A stretch of DNA of 48,565 bases from an uncultured Methanobacteriaceae archaeon (GTDB taxonomy: Archaea; Methanobacteriota; Methanobacteria; Methanobacteriales; Methanobacteriaceae), in assembly GCA_947259185.1 (NCBI GenBank), contig CAMYKT010000013.1, positions 1 through 48,565 on the forward strand. The letters run 5' to 3'. Each line of letters opens with the position of its first letter. Within the stretch, counting starts at the first letter, position 1. This document shows, piece after piece, positions 18,630 through 27,423 of the stretch. A program made the translations under genes and the position numbers. Below the pieces are notes generated by a model that saw only the letters and a list, made by a program, of their open reading frames with translations, ran no database searches and had not been told where the DNA came from.

Positions 18630-19048
18630 ATAAACACCTGTATTGATTTAAGGGCAATTAATATCTTTAATGATAAAGACATCTTTAATTGCATAAACTT
18701 TTCAATTGTTATATATTAAATTTCAATCTTTTTAATTTGATATTAAGTATAGTTATATTTAATCTTGCTTAATTTTAAATCATCACCTTTAATCTTCTTA
18801 CCTCTTAAAGGGGAATATTCCAAAAAAGCAGTGATTTATTATGAGTTAAATCGACAATTATATAATTCTTAAAATGGAATAGATATTTATCATTTTAAAT
18901 TTATGATTATATACACGGGTAATGAGTTAACTACATGGAAAACCGTATATAAATAATTAATTTATCAGTTTTTGGATTAATAGGATTTAAATTAATAATT
19001 AAATTATTATAACCAGTTTTTTCAATTTTAGATTGCGGGAGGAATTAA
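18630..19048. other. Gene-free A+T-rich divergent intergenic region
   Basis: This 419-base spacer separates divergent ilvB and purD. It contains the inverted repeat at 18654-18692 near ilvB, a TATA-like GTATATAAATA near 18949 that could serve purD, and otherwise A+T-rich DNA. No ORF with a ribosome binding site and no tRNA was seen. Confidence 0.6.
18654..18692. promoter_or_regulatory. Repeat element upstream of ilvB (candidate operator)
   Basis: GCAATTAA (18654-18661) and TTAATTGC (18685-18692) form an inverted pair. ATCTTTAAT occurs twice as a direct repeat, at 18663-18671 and 18681-18689. The element begins 25 bases upstream of the ilvB start and spans the likely core promoter, so control of the ilvBN transcript is plausible. 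Chance similarity in A+T-rich DNA cannot be excluded. Confidence 0.35.
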
Positions 19049-20362
19049 ATGAAAATATTAGTGGTTGGTACTGGAGCCAGGGAACATGCTATTTGTGAAT
19101 CTTTAAAAGAAGACGCGGAAATTTATTCAATTATGAGCAATACAAATCCCGGTATTGCCCGTATTTCTCAATTTCAAGTGGCCAGTGAAAGCGACATGGA
19201 TCAGGTTAAAAATTTCGCCCTTAAAAATAAGGTGGAAATGGCCATAATTGGTCCGGAATCTCCATTAGAACAGGGTATTGTTAATGTACTTGAAAATGAG
19301 GGTATAAGTTGTGTGGGGCCCAGCCAGGAAGCAGCAAAAATTGAAACAGATAAGGCCTTTATGAGGGGATTATTTGAGAATTATAAAATCCCTGGATCTG
19401 TGGCCTACCAGGTATTTGATAATTATGATGATTTAAGCTTATTTCTGGATGAATTTAATAAAGATGTGGTGGTTAAGCCGGTGGGCCTCACTGGTGGAAA
19501 AGGGGTAAAAATAGTGGGAGAACACCTGGAGGATAATCAGGAAGCAAAAGGATATGCCAAACACATCATGGAAACCCGGATGGGAGGCCATCCCCGGGTG
19601 GTTATTGAAGAGAAGTTAGTGGGAGAGGAATTCACGGTACAGGCCTTTTCTGATGGGGAACATGTGATACCTATGCCTGCAGCCCAGGACCACCCGCATG
19701 CCTTTGAAGGGGACCAGGGACCAATAACTGGTGGAATGGGGTCTTATTCTGATAAAGATGGATTATTGCCCTTTTTATCTCAAAAAGATTATGATGAATC
19801 CGTGAAGATTATGCAACACACGGTGGATGCTATAAAAGAGGAAGCTGGTCCTTATAAGGGGATTTTGTATGGTCAGTTCATGCTATGTAAAGATGGACCT
19901 AAACTGGTGGAATATAATGCTCGATTTGGAGATCCTGAGGCCATGAATGTATTACCTCTTTTAAAAACTAGCATGGTGGATATTTGCCAGGGCATCATTC
20001 AGGGTAATCTACGTAAAGCGGATTTTGAAAGAAAAGCAACGGTTTGCAAATACATCGTACCTCAAGGATATCCGGAAACTAAAGCAGCAGGGGAAAAAAT
20101 CCTGGTAAATGAAAAGGAAATTGAAAAGGCCGGGGCTTTAGTCTATTACGCTGCTGTTAACCAGGAAAATAAATCCATATACACCTCTTCTTCCCGGGCA
20201 CTGGCACTGGTGGGGCGGGGAGATAACATCCAGGAAGCAGAAGAAATCTGTGAGGAAGCCACCCGCCATGTCACCGGAGATCTCTACCATAGAAAAGATG
20301 TGGGCACTGCTGCTCTTTTACAAAAAAGAATAGATCACATGAACCATTTAAGGGGTAATTAA
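19049..20362 (+). CDS. purD: PurD phosphoribosylamine-glycine ligase (GARS)
   Basis: This 437-residue ATP-grasp enzyme joins phosphoribosylamine and glycine in purine synthesis. The N-terminal Rossmann motif LVVGTGAREHAI, the NPG segment SNTNPGIARI, the ATP-grasp core VVVKPVGLTGGKGVKIV, and the metal-binding EYNARFGDPEAMNVLPLL are all present. Length and order are normal for archaea. ATG 19049 is preceded by GGGAGG. It appears monocistronic; argF follows on the same strand after 275 bases. Confidence 0.96.
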   Translation: MKILVVGTGAREHAICESLKEDAEIYSIMSNTNPGIARISQFQVASESDMDQVKNFALKNKVEMAIIGPESPLEQGIVNVLENEGISCVGPSQEAAKIETDKAFMRGLFENYKIPGSVAYQVFDNYDDLSLFLDEFNKDVVVKPVGLTGGKGVKIVGEHLEDNQEAKGYAKHIMETRMGGHPRVVIEEKLVGEEFTVQAFSDGEHVIPMPAAQDHPHAFEGDQGPITGGMGSYSDKDGLLPFLSQKDYDESVKIMQHTVDAIKEEAGPYKGILYGQFMLCKDGPKLVEYNARFGDPEAMNVLPLLKTSMVDICQGIIQGNLRKADFERKATVCKYIVPQGYPETKAAGEKILVNEKEIEKAGALVYYAAVNQENKSIYTSSSRALALVGRGDNIQEAEEICEEATRHVTGDLYHRKDVGTAALLQKRIDHMNHLRGN

Positions 20363-20637
20363 TTCCTTGGATTATCTGAAACTATAGCCTCATGCACACT
20401 ATGAATATTAAAAAATTCAAATTGGGGCGGATTTATTCTAAAAAAACTCTAAAATCCGATGAAAAATTAAAAATAAAGATATATAAACAGTAAAAAGCGC
20501 TTTTATAATATGAAGGTGAGAATTAAAATTATTTAATTCTGTCCTCGGACTGCATAATCACATAGCAACTCTGGATAGGATAATGATTATATGTTCCTTA
20601 CCAATATCAATAAATATTTTTTGGAGATGGAATTTAA
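20363..20637 (+). promoter_or_regulatory. purD-argF intergenic region with palindrome and possible long leader
   Basis: A TATA-like GATATATAAAC at about 20478-20488 is followed by the palindrome AAAAGCGCTTTT (20493-20504), at the position of an operator between TATA box and start site. If transcription starts near 20510, argF would have a leader of about 125 bases with a G+C-richer patch near 20540-20580. An alternative TATA-like ATTATATG near 20586 would give a short leader. No convincing ORF or RNA gene is visible. Confidence 0.35.
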
Positions 20638-21540
20638 ATGAAACATCTTTTATCGATTTGCGATATTCGGCATCAGATTTCACCGTTACTGGAAATAGCA
20701 GATAAATTTAAAAAAAACCAGATGGAAGAAAATCCATTACAGGGAAAGACCCTGGCTATGATATTTGAGAAATCATCTACCCGTACCCGAATTTCTTTCG
20801 AGGTGGGGATGAATCAGCTAGGAGGCACCGGACTCTACCTGTCCACTGATGATTTGCAGATTGGTAGAGGGGAACCCATTTCAGATACGGCCCGGGCCAT
20901 GAGTCGTTATGTGGATGGAATAATGATCCGGGCCAGTAAGCACACCGATGTAATAGAATTAGCTAAAAATTCAACTGTGCCGGTTATAAATGGCTTAACT
21001 GATCTGGAACATCCCTGCCAGGCCCTGGCAGACATGCAGACCATCAAAGAACATAAGGGAAATTTTAAGGGTAAAATAGTCTTTGCAGGAGATGGGAACA
21101 ATGTTTGCAATTCTCTGCTTTTAATCTGTGCTATTTTAGGGATGGATATGACGGTGGCCTGTCCCGTGGGTTATGAACCTCCGGCGGAAATAATAAAAAA
21201 AGCCACCAGCATGGCTCTGGAATCAGGGGCCCATCTGGAGATAACTCCTGATATAAAATCTGCAGTAACTGATGCCGATGTGGTTTATACTGATGTTTGG
21301 GTGAGTATGGGGGATGAATTCCAGATAAAAGAACGGATCGAATCTTTTAAACCATATCAGGTTAATGAGGAATTAATCTCCATGGCAAGAGAAGATGCTA
21401 TTTTCATGCACTGCCTTCCCGCCATTCGGGGTCAAGAAACCACAGCAGAAGTAATTGACGGCCCCCAGTCAGTGGTATGGGATCAGGCCGAAAACAGATT
21501 ACATGCTCAAAAGGCGATTTTGTATTCCTTTTTAAAGTAA
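20638..21540 (+). CDS. argF: Ornithine carbamoyltransferase
   Basis: This 300-residue enzyme makes citrulline from ornithine and carbamoyl phosphate in arginine synthesis. The carbamoyl-phosphate motif FEKSSTRTR, the HPCQALAD motif, the DVWVSMGDE segment and the ornithine-binding HCLPA motif are all present, which distinguishes it from aspartate carbamoyltransferase. Length is normal. GGAG precedes ATG 20638. It converges with argS and is separated from it by a 91-base gap holding T-rich tracts. Confidence 0.97.
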   Translation: MKHLLSICDIRHQISPLLEIADKFKKNQMEENPLQGKTLAMIFEKSSTRTRISFEVGMNQLGGTGLYLSTDDLQIGRGEPISDTARAMSRYVDGIMIRASKHTDVIELAKNSTVPVINGLTDLEHPCQALADMQTIKEHKGNFKGKIVFAGDGNNVCNSLLLICAILGMDMTVACPVGYEPPAEIIKKATSMALESGAHLEITPDIKSAVTDADVVYTDVWVSMGDEFQIKERIESFKPYQVNEELISMAREDAIFMHCLPAIRGQETTAEVIDGPQSVVWDQAENRLHAQKAILYSFLK

Positions 21541-21631
21541 TTTCTTAAAAAAAGAGGGTTTAAAAAATCTTTTTTAATCCCCTTAAATTTACTTAATTTT
21601 TAATAAAAATATGGCTTAACGCCCTTTTATA

Positions 21632-23350
21632 TTACATGGATTCCGGGGCAGATATACCCAATAAATCCAGACAGTTGCTGAGGGTTATTCGGGAACGATC
21701 CACCATCATTAGCCTGGCATTTTCATGGGGTGAATCAATAACAGGCAGGGCCTTGTAAAATTTGTTAAATGCACTGGCCAGATCCTGGGCATACTGGGCC
21801 AGGTTGTGTACCCTGAGAGCGCTTGCAGATTCATGGACACGTTTAGGGAACCTGGATAATGTCCGTATTAATTCCACTTCCACTTCGTCCATATCCCAGC
21901 AGGCTTCAATTTCACTTATATCTAGCTTCAGGGTTTTGTCTTTAAATTTACCTGATTTTTCCAGTAATTTACAGGAACGAGCATGAGCATACTGGATAGA
22001 AGCACAACCCCTCTCAAAGCTCAGAGCTTCGTCCCATTTGAATACTATATGTTTTTCAGGGGAGAGCCGGGCAATATAATATCGTATGGCCCCAATACCA
22101 ATTTCTCTGGCAATCCTGCTTATCTCTTTTTCATCAAGATCAGATCTTCTTTTTTCTATTTCTACAAAAGCCCGGTTAATGGCTTCCTCCATTAAATCGT
22201 CCACTGAAATAAAGACACCACGCCGGGTGGACATGGATCCTTCCGGGAGGGTTATAAATTCATAAAATATAACTTCAGGGGCCTTACCTTCCAGGAGGCC
22301 CATGGCAATCTTTATCTGATCAATGGCCAGTTTGTGATCAGATCCTAAAACATCAACTACTCGATCACCTTTTTCTGATTTTTCCTGGTGGTAAGCCAGG
22401 TCTCTGGTGGAGTAAAGGGAGGTACCATCTGATCGGGCGAGTACCAGTTCTTTTTCCAGTCCAAATTCCTCCAGATCCAGGTAAAGGACTTCATTTTCCC
22501 GGGCATAACCACTTTCTTTTAATTTTTCCACCACATGGGATACGGAACCATCCCTTACAAATTTTCCCTCCCACACAAAGGTGTCGTGATGCACATTCAG
22601 TTTGTTTAAAGTAATCTGCATCCCCTCCAGGCAATCTTCCACTGCCCTTTCAAAGGAAGCATTAAGATCATCTTCGCCACCATTTTCATAGCGCCGTATG
22701 AGGCCATCTATCTCTTCTTTTAGGGCTGGATTTTCTTTCAGGGTCTCATTAACTTTAAAGTACAATTTACCAATTTGATGGTCTTTTTTATCATTTTCAC
22801 TGTATTTTGAAAGATCAAATCCAAAATTTATAAGCCCCCATACTACCATGGCAATCTGTCGCCCCATGTCATTCACATAATACTGGGTTTCTACTTCGAA
22901 ACCAGCTTTAAGTAGAACTCTTTTCAGCGAGTCTCCTATAATCGCATTCCGAATATGTCCAATATGCAGGGGCCCATTGGGGTTGGCTGAGGTATGTTCT
23001 AGTATTATTTTCTCATTCAACGGTGGTAACTGCCCGTAATCTTCACCAATGGCATCTAAAAGATGAGGTGAAAATTTTTCATAATCAACAAAAAAGTTGA
23101 TATATGGTCCTTTAGATTCCACCGATCGGAATAAATCTGGAACTTCCAGGGCCTGAAGCAGGGAACTTGTGATTTCTATAGGAGATTTTTTTAGTTCTTT
23201 GGCCAGACTAAATGATATGGTGGAGGCTAAATCTCCCATCTGAGGATTAGGGGGTTCTTCCATTTTTATTTCAGATGGCACAGGATATTTTAATTGTTCT
23301 AGGGCCATTTTTAAAGCATTAACGGCTTCCTTTTCTATTTCTGAATACAT
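21632..23350 (-). CDS. argS: Arginyl-tRNA synthetase
   Basis: This 572-residue class I synthetase charges tRNA-Arg. It has the ArgRS-specific N-terminal additional domain (about 1-110), the HIGH motif in ANPGPLHIGHIRNA, and the KMSKS-equivalent GSMSTRRG near residue 365. The C-terminal DALR anticodon-binding domain follows, with YAHARSC and the closing helices. Length is normal and no frameshift is seen. ATG 23350 follows an AAGGTGA site. It sits upstream of argF (convergent) and downstream of the signal peptidase on the same strand. Confidence 0.97.
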   Translation of the reverse strand: MYSEIEKEAVNALKMALEQLKYPVPSEIKMEEPPNPQMGDLASTISFSLAKELKKSPIEITSSLLQALEVPDLFRSVESKGPYINFFVDYEKFSPHLLDAIGEDYGQLPPLNEKIILEHTSANPNGPLHIGHIRNAIIGDSLKRVLLKAGFEVETQYYVNDMGRQIAMVVWGLINFGFDLSKYSENDKKDHQIGKLYFKVNETLKENPALKEEIDGLIRRYENGGEDDLNASFERAVEDCLEGMQITLNKLNVHHDTFVWEGKFVRDGSVSHVVEKLKESGYARENEVLYLDLEEFGLEKELVLARSDGTSLYSTRDLAYHQEKSEKGDRVVDVLGSDHKLAIDQIKIAMGLLEGKAPEVIFYEFITLPEGSMSTRRGVFISVDDLMEEAINRAFVEIEKRRSDLDEKEISRIAREIGIGAIRYYIARLSPEKHIVFKWDEALSFERGCASIQYAHARSCKLLEKSGKFKDKTLKLDISEIEACWDMDEVEVELIRTLSRFPKRVHESASALRVHNLAQYAQDLASAFNKFYKALPVIDSPHENARLMMVDRSRITLSNCLDLLGISAPESM

Positions 23351-23447
23351 AATTTCACCTTATAAAAATTAAAGTATTATTGTAAAATTGAAATAATTTT
23401 AAAACCAGTAGCAAAATGTGGGATAAATAAATAGGAGGATTAGAAGT

Positions 23448-23873
23448 TCACAATCCTCTAATCCACAGGGTAATGTACCCAATTCTAGGTAAAAATATTG
23501 GTTGATTGCCAATGGTTATCACCCGGGATTTAACCTGTTCGGGATATACCGGGCCCTGATCAGGGGTGGGATTATTATCTCCCTGGGTTACATAAAATTT
23601 CCTCCCCTCTTCATCGGTTCTAACATCAATTATACGGTGTATAACCGGTTCTGGGAACCACGTGGCATTATAAATCACTATTTCCCCCACATCAAGTTGG
23701 GTAGGATCAAATTCCTCGATTCCAAGGAAGTTAGTTTTCTGGATAATTACGATGTCTCCCCGGTGGAAAACAGGCTCCATACTCCCGGATACCACTACAT
23801 TCATGTGTTGGGCGGCAATTATACCCACCACTATTATGATTATATAAATGATTATTTCCCGGCTGATGTTCAT
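23448..23873 (-). CDS. Archaeal-type signal peptidase I (S26)
   Basis: The 141-residue membrane protease has one N-terminal transmembrane segment (residues 7-21). The catalytic Ser is S31 in SGSMEP, the His of the archaeal/ER-type dyad is H79 in PVIHRI (replacing the bacterial lysine), and GDNNP contains D99. It cleaves Sec signal peptides such as that of the DUF11 protein at 0.9-5.5 kb. Another short hydrophobic stretch at the C-terminus may touch the membrane. ATG 23873 lies 37 bases after the ilvD stop on the same strand, so it may be read through from ilvD. Confidence 0.93.
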   Translation of the reverse strand: MNISREIIIYIIIIVVGIIAAQHMNVVVSGSMEPVFHRGDIVIIQKTNFLGIEEFDPTQLDVGEIVIYNATWFPEPVIHRIIDVRTDEEGRKFYVTQGDNNPTPDQGPVYPEQVKSRVITIGNQPIFLPRIGYITLWIRGL

Positions 23874-23910
23874 TGATTCACCTTTTTGGACTTCTAAGAT
23901 TAGTAAATAA

Positions 23911-25566
23911 TTACCTTAAAATAGCTCCCTTGTCAGCGGAGGTGGCCAGTTTCTGGTATCGTGCTAACCAGCCCTTCAATTCCCGGTGGGGTTTTTGGGA
24001 GGATGCAATCCTATGTTCTATCTCCTGGGGAGATAGTTCTATTTCTAATAGTCTGGCAGGGATATCTATATGTATTATGTCTCCCTCTCTAACTGCAGCC
24101 AGGGGTCCATCGGCCATGGCTTCCGGAGAAACATGCCCGATACAAGGCCCCCGGGTACCTCCTGAAAACCGGCCATCGGTAATAAGGGCCACGGACTCAA
24201 TACTCATTCCTGAGATGGCTGAAGTGGGATTCAACATCTCTCTCATTCCAGGACCACCCCGGGGGCCTTCATAACGGATAACAATAACGTCTCCTTCTTT
24301 TATTTTTCCCTGGAATATAGAATCCACGCACTCTTCTTCTGATTCAAATACTCGGGCAGGTCCAGTATGGGTCATCATATCTTCTGAAACTGCACCCTGT
24401 TTTATTACGGATCCATCCGGAGCCAGGTTACCTTTTAAAACTGCAATACCTCCTTCTCTATGGAAAGGATTATCTAAAGGCCTTATAACACTTCCATCTC
24501 TAACTTCTGCAGTTTTAATATTTTCCTGGAGGGTTTTACCGGTACAGGTGATGGTTTCCAGATTCAGTTTGCTCTCCAGGACCTTTAAAACCGCAGGTAT
24601 TCCTCCGGCCTGGTGCAGGTCAATAATCATATGCTCACCGGCAGGACTAATGGAGGTGATATGGGGTATATTTTTACTCATCCTATCAAAAAGGGATAGA
24701 TCCACTTTGACTCCCTTATCCTCCAGTTCACTGGCTATGGCAGGTATATGCAGTGCAGTATTACTGGAACCACCTAAGGCCATGTCCAGAGCCACTGCAT
24801 TTTCAAAAGCAGTTTGATTCATTATTTTTGAGGGTGTGAGGTCTTCAGCAATCATTTCCACAATCCGGGCTCCGGAAGACCGGGCTATCCTCATTTTTTG
24901 CGCATCCACTGCGGGAGTGGTGGCACAATCTGGCAGACTCATTCCTAGACCTTCAGTTAGACAGGCCATGGTGTTGGCGGTAAATAAACCAGCACAGGAT
25001 CCTGCTCCAGGACAGGCACAACGTTCCAGTTCATCCAATTCTTCTTGGCTCATCTTACCTGCTGTTACTGCACCCACTCCCTCGTAAACATTGATGAGAT
25101 CCACTGATTTTCCTTTGAATTTACCGGGAAGCATGGGGCCTCCGGTAACCACTATACAGGGAATGTCCAGTCGGGCAGCAGCCATTAACATCCCGGGCAC
25201 CACTTTATCACAGGTAGGTAAGAGTACCAGACCATCCAGGCTATGGGCTTCGGCCATACTTTCCACTGTATCGGCAATTATTTCCCGGGAGGCCAGTGAA
25301 AAACGCATCCCGGCATGGTTCATGGCAATACCATCACAGATGGCCATGGTGTTGAATTCAAATGCAACACCTCCTGCCTGATCTATCCCTCCTTTAACTG
25401 CTTCAGCCAGTTCTCTAAGGTGGATGTGCCCCGGGACAATGTCGGTAAAACTATTGGCTATTCCAATAAATGGTTTTTCCATGTCCTCATCAACCACACC
25501 ACAAGCCCTTAACAGGGATCGGTGAGGGGCCCTTTGGAGTCCTTTTTTAATATTATCACTTCTCAT
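23911..25566 (-). CDS. ilvD: IlvD dihydroxy-acid dehydratase
   Basis: The 551-residue iron-sulfur enzyme dehydrates dihydroxy-isovalerate and -methylvalerate, the third step of Val/Ile synthesis. Cluster cysteines are visible in LLPTCDKVVPGM and in CPGAGSCAGLFTANTM. The C-terminal GPRGGPGMREM and TDGRFSGGTRG motifs are intact. ATG 25566 is used because the frame's upstream GTG (25575) lies within the GGTGAT ribosome binding site. This start gives the usual MRSDNIKKG N-terminus. The signal peptidase gene follows closely. It is separate from the ilvB-N and ilvC transcripts. Confidence 0.96.
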   Translation of the reverse strand: MRSDNIKKGLQRAPHRSLLRACGVVDEDMEKPFIGIANSFTDIVPGHIHLRELAEAVKGGIDQAGGVAFEFNTMAICDGIAMNHAGMRFSLASREIIADTVESMAEAHSLDGLVLLPTCDKVVPGMLMAAARLDIPCIVVTGGPMLPGKFKGKSVDLINVYEGVGAVTAGKMSQEELDELERCACPGAGSCAGLFTANTMACLTEGLGMSLPDCATTPAVDAQKMRIARSSGARIVEMIAEDLTPSKIMNQTAFENAVALDMALGGSSNTALHIPAIASELEDKGVKVDLSLFDRMSKNIPHITSISPAGEHMIIDLHQAGGIPAVLKVLESKLNLETITCTGKTLQENIKTAEVRDGSVIRPLDNPFHREGGIAVLKGNLAPDGSVIKQGAVSEDMMTHTGPARVFESEEECVDSIFQGKIKEGDVIVIRYEGPRGGPGMREMLNPTSAISGMSIESVALITDGRFSGGTRGPCIGHVSPEAMADGPLAAVREGDIIHIDIPARLLEIELSPQEIEHRIASSQKPHRELKGWLARYQKLATSADKGAILR

Positions 25567-25763
25567 TAAAATCACCCTGATTGGATATCATAAATGTTAT
25601 TGAGATTCCAGTAATGTGCAGATCTAATAGTTTATAATTTAAGTCCATTACAGATTATTATCTCACATCTTATATTTAATACTTTTTACTTTGAAATTAA
25701 TATTATTTTTTGTAATCCTTTTTGAATATTATTATTTAATAGTTGAAACTTATATAATTAAAC

Positions 25764-27005
25764 ATGGATACTCTCCTTTTTATAAAAATTGTTACTGCTC
25801 TGGCCATAGGGGCATTAATTGGAATTGAAAGGGAAAGAAAATCCACTAAAACAGAATTTGCAGGTGTAAGAACCTTTATTTTAATAGCACTCTGGGGAAT
25901 CCTCTCTGCCTATCTCTCAGATTCATTTCCTTATTTTATCCTGGTTTCGTTTATGGTACTTTCAGTATTGATTGGCCTGGGGTACTGGCTTACTGTAAAA
26001 GATACCATGGATTTAGGTCTCACCACCGAGGTGGCAGCATTATTAACATTTATATTAGGGGCTTTATGCTACTATGAGGAAGGATATACCCTCTCAGTAG
26101 TACTGGCTATTGTGGTAACCACCTTACTGGCGTTAAAACCAGTTTTACATAAACTGGCCCAAAAAATCAGTGAAAAAGAAATGATTGATACCCTGAAATT
26201 TTTAATCATCGCCTTTGTTATTTTGCCCCTGCTTCCCAATGAGACTCTGGGACCCTGGGATGTTTTTAACCCGTATCAGGCCTGGTTAATGGTGGTATTT
26301 ATATCTGGAATCAGCTATGCAGGATATATTGCCATGAAGTTTCTGGGACCCCAGCGGGGATTGGGGATCACTGGTATTATCGGGGGACTGGTATCCAGCA
26401 CGGCGGTGGTAACTGCCATGGCTGCCCGGGTTAAAGAATCACCTTATTTATTAAGGGCAGGTGTTTTTGCCACAGTGGTGGCCAGTTCTATGATGTTTTT
26501 AAGGGTTTTCTTTGAAGTACTGGTAATAAATCCTGATTTGGCCCCTTCATTGGCGGCCCCAATGATTATAATGGGTGTACTGGGTATTTTACTGGGATGG
26601 CTGGTATGGCGCAGATCCCCAGTTAAAGAAATTGATTCAAAAATCAAACTGGATAATCCCTTTACCCTTAAACCAGCCCTCATATTCGGAGCCTTATTTA
26701 TTGCCATCTTATTTTTAAGTAAAATTGCCAATATATACCTGGGTAGCAGGGGTGTTTATCTGGCTAGTATAATTTCCGGGGTGGCTGATGTGGATGCCAT
26801 TACCATCAGCGTGGCGTTTTTAGCTCGAAGTTCCACTTTATCATCAGATACTGCTGTTACAGCCATAACTCTGGCCACCATATCCAATACCGCGGTTAAA
26901 TTTGGCATTGCACTCTTACTGGGAACCCGCCATTTTGCCCGGAATGTAGGGATCCTATTTGCAGTTATTGTTACCGCAGGTATAGCGGCGGTTATATTAA
27001 TTTAA
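25764..27005 (+). CDS. MgtC/SapB family membrane protein with DUF4010
   Basis: This 413-residue polytopic protein has about a dozen hydrophobic segments. The first ~140 residues carry the MgtC/SapB signature: ALAIGALIGIERERKS, then FAGVRTF and LTTEVAALLTFILGAL. The remainder matches DUF4010, including GLVSSTAVVTAMAARVK and SGVADVDAITISVA. MgtC proteins are linked to growth in low magnesium or in stress in bacteria; the archaeal DUF4010 forms have no proven substrate. It is monocistronic, converging with a cupin gene on the opposite strand. No signal peptide other than the first membrane helix is visible. Confidence 0.85.
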   Translation: MDTLLFIKIVTALAIGALIGIERERKSTKTEFAGVRTFILIALWGILSAYLSDSFPYFILVSFMVLSVLIGLGYWLTVKDTMDLGLTTEVAALLTFILGALCYYEEGYTLSVVLAIVVTTLLALKPVLHKLAQKISEKEMIDTLKFLIIAFVILPLLPNETLGPWDVFNPYQAWLMVVFISGISYAGYIAMKFLGPQRGLGITGIIGGLVSSTAVVTAMAARVKESPYLLRAGVFATVVASSMMFLRVFFEVLVINPDLAPSLAAPMIIMGVLGILLGWLVWRRSPVKEIDSKIKLDNPFTLKPALIFGALFIAILFLSKIANIYLGSRGVYLASIISGVADVDAITISVAFLARSSTLSSDTAVTAITLATISNTAVKFGIALLLGTRHFARNVGILFAVIVTAGIAAVILI

Positions 27006-27030
27006 TCAAAAAAAAATAATTTTATAATTT

Positions 27031-27354
27031 TTAAGACCGGATCATGGTTAAAATCATCTTATATTTTGCTACTGCATGCAGGGCATGGGGTTCATTTGCC
27101 GGCATGATAATCATGTCCCCTTTTTTGAGGAGATTCTTTTTGCAGGATATGGTTATTTCTGCTTCTCCATCCACAATCTGTACCATAGCATCAAAGGGGG
27201 TGGTGTGTTCACTTAAACCCTCACCTTTATCAAAGGCAAAAATGGTAACCGTACCTGTTTCTTTTCTTATAATTTCCCTACTAACTACAGATCCAGGCTG
27301 ATAGTCAATTAATTCTTCAATAGCCAGTACTTTTGATTTTAAGTCTTCCTTCAT
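27031..27354 (-). CDS. Single-domain cupin protein
   Basis: This 107-residue protein is one cupin beta barrel. Motif 1 is GLSEHTTPFDAMVQIVDGE, where the usual GxHxH is reduced to a single histidine before TT. Motif 2 is GDMIIMPANEPHAL, ending in the metal-binding histidine. The rest fits small stand-alone cupins of methanogens, for which substrates are unknown. ATG 27354 follows GGTGAT. It sits 69 bases after hcp on the same strand and could be read through from it, which hints at a stress or redox context. Confidence 0.82.
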   Translation of the reverse strand: MKEDLKSKVLAIEELIDYQPGSVVSREIIRKETGTVTIFAFDKGEGLSEHTTPFDAMVQIVDGEAEITISCKKNLLKKGDMIIMPANEPHALHAVAKYKMILTMIRS

Positions 27355-27423
27355 CTAATCACCGTTATATATTATGCCCGGATTTATAAATAAAATAACC
27401 TAAAAAAAATTAGGGTGATATCC

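Noticed and set aside
20401..20493. 30-codon frame (MNIKKFKLGRIYSKK...) between purD and argF
   Set aside because: No ribosome binding site, very A-rich, and a TATA-like box for argF lies inside it. Probably chance.
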